Source: CAMDTE01 sp964504345
GTDB lineage: Bacteria > Bacteroidota > Bacteroidia > Flavobacteriales > Schleiferiaceae
DNA length: 64,000 nt
Direction of reading: 5' to 3'
Assembly (NCBI GenBank): GCA_964504345.1
Contig: CAZDDX010000009.1
Location: 4,223-68,222, forward strand
The translations under genes were made by a program, and so were the position numbers. Shown here in pieces: positions 18,213-24,880 of this stretch. Under the pieces are notes generated by a model. That model was not told the DNA's origin, searched no databases, and worked only from the letters and a program-made list of their open reading frames with translations. Position 1 is the stretch's first letter. Each line of letters starts with the position of its first letter.

Positions 18213-18749
18213 GTGAACGGATCCGATCCTGTGGCCGCCGCGCGTTGGCTGGTGGTGTACACCAAGCCGCGCCAAGAGAAAAAGGCCGCCGCGGAATTGG
18301 AAAAAAGAGGCATTGGCGTGTACTGCCCGCTCAAACGGGAGAAACGCAAGTGGTCCGACCGCTGGAAGTGGGTGGAAACCCCGTTGTTCACCAGCTACGT
18401 TTTTGTGCGCACCACCGAAGCCGAACGCCAGGAGGTGCTGCGCGTTCCCGCCGTGGTTCGTTTTGTGTACTGGTTGAAGCAGCCGGCGGTGGTGCGGGAT
18501 TCGGAAATGGAAACCCTGCAGCGGTGGCTGAACGACTACTCCGCGGAGGCCTTGGAGGTGGTGGGGCTGGAACCCGGCGGGCGGGCCCGCATTGAAAGCG
18601 GAGCCCTCATGGGGCGCGACGGTGCTGTGGTGGAGCGTCGGGGCAACCGTTTGGTGCTGTTTTTGGAGAGCTTGGACTTGGAAGTGCAGGTGGACCTCCG
18701 CCAAACGCAAATTACTGCCGCAGACGAGCCGGCTCCGGAGGATCCATAA
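18213..18749 (+). CDS. UpxY/RfaH-like transcription antiterminator (NusG family)
   Basis: 178 residues from a GTG 11 bases after the dehydrogenase stop. The NusG N-terminal domain covers about residues 11-105: WLVVYTKPRQEKKAAAELEKRGI, YCPLKREKRKW, LFTSYVFVRTTEAERQEVLRVPAVVRFVYW. A C-terminal KOW-like domain follows (GGRARIESGALMGRDGAVVERRGNRLVLFLESL). UpxY proteins bind RNA polymerase at the 5' leader of their own capsule operon and suppress termination. Here none of the downstream genes are polysaccharide genes. It may act on the A+T-rich cluster to the left in trans (inference) or be a relic of a lost locus. Confidence 0.9.
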   Translation: MNGSDPVAAARWLVVYTKPRQEKKAAAELEKRGIGVYCPLKREKRKWSDRWKWVETPLFTSYVFVRTTEAERQEVLRVPAVVRFVYWLKQPAVVRDSEMETLQRWLNDYSAEALEVVGLEPGGRARIESGALMGRDGAVVERRGNRLVLFLESLDLEVQVDLRQTQITAADEPAPEDP

Positions 18750-18785
18750 GTTCCAGATGTTGTTAAAACCGAATTATCACGTTTC

Positions 18786-19253
18786 ATGAATCCGTACGAA
18801 GCCCTCAACCTGCCGTTCCGCACCCGCGAAGAGAATTTCTCCCGTCCGTGGGGCGGTTACGTGCGGATTCACGAATCCCAAACGGCGGAATTCATTGCTC
18901 GGTACTTCCCGGAAGAAGCCGCATCGCTGTTGGAGGTTCAAAGCACCCTGAGCCCCAAACTCCTGTTTGTGGAGCCCGGAAAACGCCTTTCCTGGCAGTA
19001 CCACCACCGTCGGGCAGAAATATGGACCGTGGTGGACGGACCCGTGGGCATTGCGCGCAGTTTAACGGACGCAGAAACTCCGGTGGAATCCTGCGCGGCA
19101 GGCGAACGCATTGTATTTGCGGCCGGAGAACGCCACCGATTGGTGGGCTTGGACCGGCGCGGCGTGGTAGCCGAATTGTGGCGCCATCTGGACCCCCAAC
19201 ACCCCTCAGACGAAGAGGACATTGTTCGGCTACAAGACGATTTTGGACGCTGA
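18786..19253 (+). CDS. Mannose-6-phosphate-isomerase-type cupin
   Basis: 155 residues, a single cupin domain. SRPWGGYVRI opens it. The metal site is in PGKRLSWQYHHRRAEIWTVVDG (the two adjacent His and the Glu), with the second motif in AAGERHRLVGL. It resembles the C-terminal isomerase half of bifunctional mannose-1-phosphate guanylyltransferases and free cupins found in nucleotide-sugar clusters. A role in GDP-mannose supply for gmd/fcl would make sense but is inference. It lies 36 bases after the antiterminator gene, probably in one transcript with it and the dehydrogenase. Confidence 0.75.
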   Translation: MNPYEALNLPFRTREENFSRPWGGYVRIHESQTAEFIARYFPEEAASLLEVQSTLSPKLLFVEPGKRLSWQYHHRRAEIWTVVDGPVGIARSLTDAETPVESCAAGERIVFAAGERHRLVGLDRRGVVAELWRHLDPQHPSDEEDIVRLQDDFGR

Positions 19254-19291
19254 GGACTGCTGATTCAACCCATTTGGGGCAATAATCAAAC

Positions 19292-19299
19292 TATCTTTG
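19292..19299 (+). promoter_or_regulatory. -7 box TATCTTTG of the ACT-like tail gene
   Basis: Perfect TAnnTTTG ending four bases (ATCC) before the ATG at 19304. It gives this truncated gene its own promoter. Confidence 0.65.
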
Positions 19300-19303
19300 A
19301 TCC

Positions 19304-19651
19304 ATGGAGGAACATCCCCAACCCTTACCGGCAGCCTTGGCCGACGTGTGGTGCCTGAACGGCCCAGGTTCTTGGATTGTTCTGGAAGGAGTGGTTCCGG
19401 ACGAATCCAGTGGCCTGCAAGCTGTACTTAAGGCATTGGAATCTACCGGAAGCAAAGCCTTGGTGGCCTACCGGGAACCGGTGCCCAATGGATTTCAGTT
19501 CCGGGTTCGGATGGACGTTCCGGATCCCACGGAATGCGCCCTAGCAGCGGAGCGCTACGGTTTTAATGTTATCCGCACCATTCCCCCCACGCAAGCGGAC
19601 CGCGAGGCCCAAGACGCCTTGGACAACCTCCACCACTACCTCAACCTGTAG
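19304..19651 (+). CDS. ACT-like C-terminal part of the nadK-linked CBS protein, without CBS domains
   Basis: 115 residues. In Bacteroidota a protein of about 220 residues, with two CBS domains and an ACT-like tail, is encoded next to nadK. This product matches only the tail: WIVLEGVVPDESSGLQAVLKALEST (about 24-48), a central strand with FRVRMDVPD, AAERYGFNVI, and the terminal DNLHHYLNL, which parallels the family's ending. The CBS pair that would bind adenine nucleotides is absent, and only 50 bases separate it from the cupin gene, so no frame for it exists. Function is unknown. The assignment is from memory of the family and should be tested by alignment. Confidence 0.65.
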   Translation: MEEHPQPLPAALADVWCLNGPGSWIVLEGVVPDESSGLQAVLKALESTGSKALVAYREPVPNGFQFRVRMDVPDPTECALAAERYGFNVIRTIPPTQADREAQDALDNLHHYLNL

Positions 19652-19698
19652 CCCATTCACCACCCGCGGGCTTTGGCCGGGAGTCCAATTAACCTCCG

Positions 19699-19706
19699 TA
19701 CCTTCG
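19699..19706 (+). promoter_or_regulatory. -7-like box TACCTTCG of nadK
   Basis: One mismatch to TAnnTTTG, ending four bases (CACC) before the nadK ATG, the same geometry as neighbouring genes. Confidence 0.5.
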
Positions 19707-19710
19707 CACC

Positions 19711-20592
19711 ATGTTCGCCCTCTACGGTCGTCGGCTCCCGGAAGAATCCCTTCCCTACGTAGCAGAAATGCTCGACGTCTTTGCGCGCGCAGGCGAGCCC
19801 GTACACCTCTACCGCGGCCTGCAAGACCGGGCCAACACCCACTGGAACGCCGGCTGGGACTACCCCACCTTCAAAACCCCCGAAGAACTCCAAGCCCTGC
19901 ACCCCACCCTGGTCATTTGCTTGGGCGGCGACGGCACCATCCTGGACGCCAGCACCTTGGTGGCCCGAAGCGGCATCCCCCTTCTGGGAATCAACACCGG
20001 ACGACTGGGCTTCCTGGCCTCCGTCCCCCGCACGGAAGCCGCGGCCACCGCGGAAGCGGTGCTCCGCGGCGAATACACCGTGGAGGAACGCAACATGCTT
20101 CAAGCGGAAGCCCGCGGCGGCGGCGTCACCCTAGACCCCAACTTCGCCCTCAACGAAGTAGCCGTCTCCCGCAAGGGCACCACCAGCATGATCTCCGTCC
20201 ACGTCCACCTCAACGACTCCTTCCTCAACACCTACTGGGCGGACGGCTTGGTCATCTCCACCCCCACCGGCTCCACCGGCTACAACCTCTCTTGCGGCGG
20301 CCCCATCCTCATCCCCGGGTCCGACAACTTCATCATCACCCCCATTGCGCCGCACAACCTCACCGTGCGTCCGCTCGTCATCCCCAACACAGACACCATC
20401 ACCCTGCGCATCGAGGCCCGCGAAGACGCCTACCTGGCCTCCCTGGACTCCCGCGTCTACTCCCTAGACGGCAGCACCGAACTGGTACTGCGCAAGGCAG
20501 ATTTCAAACTGCGTTTGGTGCGCATGCTCAACACAGACTTTGCCACCACCCTGCGCAACAAACTTCTGTGGGGTTTGGACCGGAGGAATTAA
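19711..20592 (+). CDS. nadK: NAD kinase
   Basis: 293 residues. It phosphorylates NAD to NADP in the cytoplasm. Diagnostic motifs are LGGDGTILDAS (about 71-81), NTGRLGFLAS, GLVISTPTGSTGYNLSCGGPI, and SRVYSLDGS late in the chain. The C terminus reads NKLLWGLDRRN. A near-identical ending is encoded again 2.3 kb downstream, beyond the AbiL pair (see 22916-22951), so this copy of the 3' end may have arrived with the inserted DNA. It keeps the usual order before DUF6089/uppS/bamA. Confidence 0.96.
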   Translation: MFALYGRRLPEESLPYVAEMLDVFARAGEPVHLYRGLQDRANTHWNAGWDYPTFKTPEELQALHPTLVICLGGDGTILDASTLVARSGIPLLGINTGRLGFLASVPRTEAAATAEAVLRGEYTVEERNMLQAEARGGGVTLDPNFALNEVAVSRKGTTSMISVHVHLNDSFLNTYWADGLVISTPTGSTGYNLSCGGPILIPGSDNFIITPIAPHNLTVRPLVIPNTDTITLRIEAREDAYLASLDSRVYSLDGSTELVLRKADFKLRLVRMLNTDFATTLRNKLLWGLDRRN

Positions 20593-20826
20593 GCGCACAC
20601 CCCAAAGCGCGGCACAGCGCTATCAAACGTTTAAAAGAGAAAGAGGGCGGGTTGGACTCGTCCCCAATGCAGAACTTCGCGTACGGCGGGTGGGGGCGGC
20701 AAGGGCTTCTTGCAACCCAAGTAGGGCCAAAAACCACAAATAGGGCAGCGAAAACGTATTTAAACGTATATTTTGATTCTAATTTCGTGATTTTATCACT
20801 AAATTTGATTCAAAATTAAAAGTATC
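20593..20826. other. nadK 3' flank and AbiL promoter region
   Basis: No gene. The first half is G+C-rich and contains two blocks repeated after the second nadK tail: AGGGCGGGTTG (20644-20654) and GCGGGTGGGGGC (20686-20697). The last 90 bases are abruptly A+T-rich and form the defence-gene promoter region. Confidence 0.6.
20781..20805. promoter_or_regulatory. Inverted repeat before the AbiL pair (likely operator)
   Basis: Arms AATTT-c-GTGAT and ATCAC-t-AAATT around TTT form a 25-base dyad with one mismatch, 21 bases before the GTG start of the ATPase gene. Size and position fit a repressor site; no repressor gene lies beside it. Confidence 0.45.
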
Positions 20827-22194
20827 GTGTTAATCCGGTTCACCGTCGAGAATTTTTTGTCGTTCCGAGACCGCCAAACCCTTTCCCTCCTGCCGGGAAA
20901 AGGCACGTTGAAGGCACACCACAAGTCCACACCCGTGAACGGTATTTCCGTGCTCAAAACCGCCTTGGTTTTCGGCGCCAACGCATCCGGTAAATCAAAC
21001 CTCATCAAAGCAGCTGCTTTCGCGCGAAACCTTATCCTCAACGGCACCAAACCGGACCAACCCATCACCCAGAATTTCTTTAAACTGGACCCCGCACGCG
21101 AAAACCAACCCGCCTATTTTGATTTTGAAATCCAGCACCAGGGCAAAAACTTCGCCTACGGATTCCAATGCAACGAGCGCGAGATTCTGGAAGAATGGCT
21201 CTTTGAGCTCACCCGACGCGGAATGAAACGCATTTTTGAACGGACCAACACCACCCACTACGAGCTGGACTACCTCCTGAGGAAAAACCCCGCCAAAGTG
21301 GAGCAACAATTCCTGGAATTCACCGCGCGCAGCACGCCCCGCAACCAACTCCTGCTCACCCACGTGCGCAACACCAACGTCCCGGACAACACCACCAACA
21401 TCGACCCCCTCTACTCCGTCTTGGATTGGTTCCAAAACACGCTGAACGTAGTGTATCCAAGCTCCAAAAACCTTGGAAAAACCTTTGAAATTTTCGCAAA
21501 CCGCAACCTCAAATCCGTATTCGACGACTTCTTAACCTACTCCGACACGGGCATCGACGGCGTTGAATTTGAGCAGATTGACCCCGCTAAACTGGACGTA
21601 GACCAAAACCTTTTGCTGGAAATCCAAGCGGAACTTCGCAACCAAAAAAGCGAAAAAACAACCGCTTTCGTAGCGAATCCGCAGCAAAACAACTACTACT
21701 TGGTGGAACGGGAGCCCTCCGGCAACCTCACGTACCGCGTTTTGCGCACCAAACACCGCCTGGCCGGCGGCGGGTACCGTCTTTTTGACCTCAAGGACGA
21801 ATCGGACGGAACGCGTCGAATCCTGGACTTAATCCCGATGGTGGTGGACTTCCTGCAAGGCGGAAACGTGTACTTGGTCGATGAAATCGAACGCAGTCTC
21901 CATCCCAACTTGGTGTGCGAGGTACTGGACTTTCTCCTGGACCAGTGCGCCTCCGTCAACAGTCAATTGATTGCCACCAGCCACGAAGCCACCCTTCTGA
22001 ATCAAGAAATCATCCGAAAAGACGAGGTGTGGTTCACCACAAAAAACGCGCTCGGCGGCACGGAATTGCACGCCCTGGACGAATACGCCGTGCGCTTCGA
22101 CAAAGACATCCTCAAGGACTACCTCCTCGGGCGCTACCGCGGAACCCCAAAATTGGGAAATCGCTCCCTTCTAGAGCACCTTCATGCAGGTTGA
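20827..22194 (+). CDS. AbiLi/RloA-type AAA ATPase of a phage-defence pair
   Basis: 455 residues from GTG. It has the N-terminal ABC/SMC-like core typical of AAA_15/RloA proteins: LIRFTVENFLSFRDRQTLSL, with Walker A GANASGKS at 50-57. The C-terminal half has DESDGTRRILDLIP (signature-like), NVYLVDEIERSLHP (Walker B with catalytic Glu) and QLIATSHEATLL (switch His). In AbiL systems such an ATPase works with an RloB-like partner to abort phage infection; that role is inferred from the pairing. The partner gene begins two bases after this stop. Confidence 0.88.
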   Translation: MLIRFTVENFLSFRDRQTLSLLPGKGTLKAHHKSTPVNGISVLKTALVFGANASGKSNLIKAAAFARNLILNGTKPDQPITQNFFKLDPARENQPAYFDFEIQHQGKNFAYGFQCNEREILEEWLFELTRRGMKRIFERTNTTHYELDYLLRKNPAKVEQQFLEFTARSTPRNQLLLTHVRNTNVPDNTTNIDPLYSVLDWFQNTLNVVYPSSKNLGKTFEIFANRNLKSVFDDFLTYSDTGIDGVEFEQIDPAKLDVDQNLLLEIQAELRNQKSEKTTAFVANPQQNNYYLVEREPSGNLTYRVLRTKHRLAGGGYRLFDLKDESDGTRRILDLIPMVVDFLQGGNVYLVDEIERSLHPNLVCEVLDFLLDQCASVNSQLIATSHEATLLNQEIIRKDEVWFTTKNALGGTELHALDEYAVRFDKDILKDYLLGRYRGTPKLGNRSLLEHLHAG

Positions 22195-22196
22195 TT

Positions 22197-22853
22197 GTGC
22201 CGCGCATTTTCATCCCGCTGATTCGCAAAGAAGGCTTCTTGCAGGCGGAAAAACTATTCATTCTAGCCTGCGAAGGCACCGTCACCGAACCCAAGTACTT
22301 TGAACGTCTCCGTCATTCGGAATGGTTCAATCACTCAGGACTGGTTGAAACCATCGTCCTCAAGAAACCCAAGAACCACGGCAACGATCCTGTTGCATTG
22401 AAAAACCTGCTCAAAAAAGTAAAAAAGGACTACAGATTCAAGAAAACCGATGAGTTTTGGTTGGTGGTGGATCGGGATCACTGGGAAGAAATCCACAAAA
22501 TCAGCTTTGACATTTTAGTGCGTGATTTTGAACGAGAAGGGAATTTTTTCCTAGCCTTGAGCAATCCCTGTTTTGAATTGTGGCTAATCCTGCATTACTT
22601 GGATATTTCCACCCTGCCCCAAAGCCAAATTAGGAAAATCGAATTGAATCAACGCATTGATTCGAAATCGTGCACCCAAAGCATCTTAGGAGAATTGATC
22701 GGTAGAGGCTACAACAAAATTCCTCCTCGCGATGTACTCCAATACACCCGCCGAGCAATTGAAAGAGCCAAACGCTTGGAGGTATTGGGCGAAAAATACC
22801 CCACCGGCGTTGGCACACACGTTCATCAATTGGTACAAAAGCTGATCCATTAA
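22197..22853 (+). CDS. AbiLii/RloB-like partner protein
   Basis: 218 residues from a GTG two bases after the ATPase stop; the frame extends upstream inside the ATPase gene, but that part is a shadow. The RloB pattern is clear: LFILACEGTVTEPKYFERL near the N terminus (catalytic Glu candidate in CEGxxTE), EFWLVVDRDHWEEI in the middle (paired acidic residues), and FFLALSNPCFELWLILHYLDI. RloB folds are TOPRIM-like, so a nuclease effector activated by the ATPase is plausible. Base composition is more A+T-rich than its partner by eye. No third gene is linked. Confidence 0.87.
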   Translation: MPRIFIPLIRKEGFLQAEKLFILACEGTVTEPKYFERLRHSEWFNHSGLVETIVLKKPKNHGNDPVALKNLLKKVKKDYRFKKTDEFWLVVDRDHWEEIHKISFDILVRDFEREGNFFLALSNPCFELWLILHYLDISTLPQSQIRKIELNQRIDSKSCTQSILGELIGRGYNKIPPRDVLQYTRRAIERAKRLEVLGEKYPTGVGTHVHQLVQKLIH

Positions 22854-22915
22854 GGCCGGTGCTACACACCAACAGGCTACCCCTTGCAGGCTCTATTCAG
22901 GTGGAACAAAAAACG

Positions 22916-22951
22916 AACAAACTCCTCTGGGGCCTGGGCCGACGGAATTAA
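22916..22951 (+). pseudogene. Second, diverged copy of the nadK 3' end (remnant)
   Basis: Twelve codons read NKLLWGLGRRN-stop, identical in protein to the end of nadK except Asp to Gly. At DNA level 29 of 36 bases match, and the differences are mostly synonymous, so this is a homologous nadK end from another lineage rather than a fresh duplication. The flank after the stop also matches: AGGGCGGGTTG (22955-22965) and GCGGGTGGGGGC (22996-23007), at nearly the same spacing as after nadK. The AbiL pair thus sits between two copies of the nadK terminus. Confidence 0.8.
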
Positions 22952-23254
22952 AAAAGGGCGGGTTGCACTTTGCCCAAACTGGGGCAATGGCGCAAGCGGG
23001 TGGGGGCTGGTTCATACTCCATTTGGATGACGAAATACCCCAAAAGTGCACAAATTGTAACTATAACAGCTTGTTTTTTAGTCATTTACAAATTCGCCGC
23101 GCCACCACCCACAGGGAGTCTTAAAAACGGTTCACCAACCAAAGTCGGCCCATCGATTTAACCACCCGAAGGGCCCAAAACCTCATGCCGGTGCCGCCGA
23201 ATGTGCCCACGTAAAATCCACCCCCTCAATCCCTGTCTTCCCATACAAAAATGC
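22952..23254. other. Gene-free stretch between the AbiL island and DUF6089
   Basis: Apart from the blocks shared with the nadK flank, no gene is supported. A short open frame of 63 codons (22970-23161) has no family features and is rejected. The right end carries the promoter of the DUF6089 gene. Confidence 0.5.
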
Positions 23255-23262
23255 TACCTTTG
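23255..23262 (+). promoter_or_regulatory. -7 box TACCTTTG of the DUF6089–uppS–bamA block
   Basis: Perfect TAnnTTTG, six bases before the ATG at 23269. It overlaps an earlier in-frame ATG (23251), which therefore cannot be the start. Confidence 0.7.
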
Positions 23263-23268
23263 CGCGTT

Positions 23269-24117
23269 ATGTTCAGGATGAACGAAAAACCAACAAACCG
23301 CCTGTGGTCATGGGCTCTGGGCTTGCTGCTGAGCACGGCCCCCGCCTGGGCGCAAGCCACCCACGAATTTGGGTTGAGTACCGCCGGAACCACCTTCACC
23401 GGTGATGTAGGTGCGTATGGATTGACCGTGCCCCAGCGCGCTGCTTTTGGCGCCTACTACCGCATTCAAGGACATCGGCACTACGCCTTTCGCGCGGTGT
23501 ACCAACAAGGCCAGTTGTTTGCGGACGACGCCCAAAGCGGTCTGAGCGAACGCATCAACCGAAACAGCCACTTCCGCAGCCCGTTCTGGGAGGCGTCGGC
23601 CCAAGTGGAAATTGACTACGTGCCCCAACGACTGCGCAGCAGCAAGGGCCAGACCACGCTGTACCTCTTTGGCGGTGCGGGCATCATGGGCTTCAACCCG
23701 CAAGCTCAGTACCACGGCGTCTGGACAGACCTTCAGCCCCTGGGCACGGAAGGACAAGGCACACCCCTGTCCAATGCCGCCACGTACGCGCGAACAGCCG
23801 CTATTTTGCCCGTAGGCATGGGCGTTCGCTACCGCTTGGGTGAATTGCTCACGGTGGGCGCGGAAGCCGGATGGCGCATCACCTCCACGGACTATTTGGA
23901 CGACGTCTCCGGCCTGTACGTGGATTCCAAGGCCTTGGCCACCTACAACGGTGCCGCCGCAGCGGCTCTTTCTGATCCCTCCCTGGTGGTGCAAAACCGC
24001 GCCGGATTGCCTCGTGGAACCGCTGAAACCTTAGACACCTACGCCACGGCGGGAATCTTTGTGGGAATCCACTTGGAGACGTTTTTGGAACGGTGCGCGT
24101 CTTTCTTGTACCAATAA
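23269..24117 (+). CDS. DUF6089 outer-membrane beta-barrel protein
   Basis: 282 residues starting downstream of the promoter box; the next ATG (23278) is an alternative. A signal peptide (ALGLLLSTAPAWAQ) precedes an all-beta protein with alternating hydrophobic strands: EFGLSTAGTTFTGDVG, AAFGAYYRIQGHRHYAFRAVYQQG, TLYLFGGAGIMGFNPQAQY, GVRYRLGELLTVGAEAGWRITSTDYLDDVSG. This protein is regularly encoded before uppS and bamA in Bacteroidota; its role is not established but the context suggests envelope assembly. It heads a run of tightly spaced genes. Confidence 0.85.
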   Translation: MFRMNEKPTNRLWSWALGLLLSTAPAWAQATHEFGLSTAGTTFTGDVGAYGLTVPQRAAFGAYYRIQGHRHYAFRAVYQQGQLFADDAQSGLSERINRNSHFRSPFWEASAQVEIDYVPQRLRSSKGQTTLYLFGGAGIMGFNPQAQYHGVWTDLQPLGTEGQGTPLSNAATYARTAAILPVGMGVRYRLGELLTVGAEAGWRITSTDYLDDVSGLYVDSKALATYNGAAAAALSDPSLVVQNRAGLPRGTAETLDTYATAGIFVGIHLETFLERCASFLYQ

Positions 24118-24136
24118 TTTCGACAGCTTCTTTCCG

Positions 24137-24880
24137 GTGTCTACCCCCAACAACTCCCTTCCCCAACACGTTGCCATCATCATGGACGGCAACGGCCGAT
24201 GGGCCAAAAAACAGGGGTTGCTCACGCGCGTTCGCGGCCACGAATCCGGCGTAGAGGCCCTCCGACGCACCGCTACAGCAGCGGCAGAAATCGGAATCCG
24301 CTACCTGACGGTTTATGCGTTTTCGTCGGAAAATTGGGCCCGCCCCAAAATGGAAGTAGACGCCTTGATGAGCATTTTGGTGAATGCCCTGCACAAGGAG
24401 CTGCCCACCCTTCAAGAGAACCGCATCAAACTGCACGCCATTGGCCGCCTGCAAGACCTCCCGGCCGCTTGCCAACGCCAGCTGAACGAGGTGATGGAAG
24501 CCACCGCCACCAACAACCGCATGACCCTCACCTTGGCCTTGAGCTACGGCAGCCGCGAGGAACTGGTGGACGCCTTCCAGCACGTGGCGCGCGAGGCCGC
24601 CGCCGGCCGGTTGCGACCGGAGGACTTGGACGCCAAAACCGTGGAACGCTTTTTGTACACTGCAGGCATGCCGGACCCGGACCTCGTGATTCGAACCTCC
24701 GGCGAGCAACGCATTTCCAACTTTCTGCTTTGGCAAATTTCCTACGCCGAGCTCTTCTTCACCCCGGTCTTGTGGCCGGATTTTGACCGACTGCACCTGG
24801 AAGAGGCCCTGGCCGCATACGCCGGCCGCGAACGCCGCAAAGGCCTCACCAGCGAACAAGTAGCCCCAAACGTGGCCTAA
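24137..24880 (+). CDS. uppS: Undecaprenyl diphosphate synthase (isoprenyl transferase)
   Basis: 247 residues from a GTG 19 bases after the previous stop; the frame extends further upstream into DUF6089, but that part is a shadow. It condenses isopentenyl diphosphate units onto farnesyl diphosphate to make the C55 lipid carrier used for peptidoglycan and the surface polysaccharides encoded at the left of this window. Signature motifs: HVAIIMDGNGRWAKKQG, YLTVYAFSSENWARP, LTLALSYGSREELVDA, and the C-terminal DPDLVIRTSGEQRISNFLLWQISYAELFFTPVLWPDF. The bamA ATG follows its stop without a gap. Confidence 0.96.
   Translation: MSTPNNSLPQHVAIIMDGNGRWAKKQGLLTRVRGHESGVEALRRTATAAAEIGIRYLTVYAFSSENWARPKMEVDALMSILVNALHKELPTLQENRIKLHAIGRLQDLPAACQRQLNEVMEATATNNRMTLTLALSYGSREELVDAFQHVAREAAAGRLRPEDLDAKTVERFLYTAGMPDPDLVIRTSGEQRISNFLLWQISYAELFFTPVLWPDFDRLHLEEALAAYAGRERRKGLTSEQVAPNVA

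Noticed and set aside
20827..22853. PARIS defence system (AriA/AriB)
   Set aside because: The ATPase type is compatible, but the partner shows RloB features (CEGxxTE, SNPCFELWLILH) rather than those of the DUF4435 effector, so AbiL-type is the better call.
22970..23161. 63-codon frame between the AbiL island and DUF6089
   Set aside because: Covers the block homologous to the nadK 3' flank, has no promoter box and an unnatural composition.
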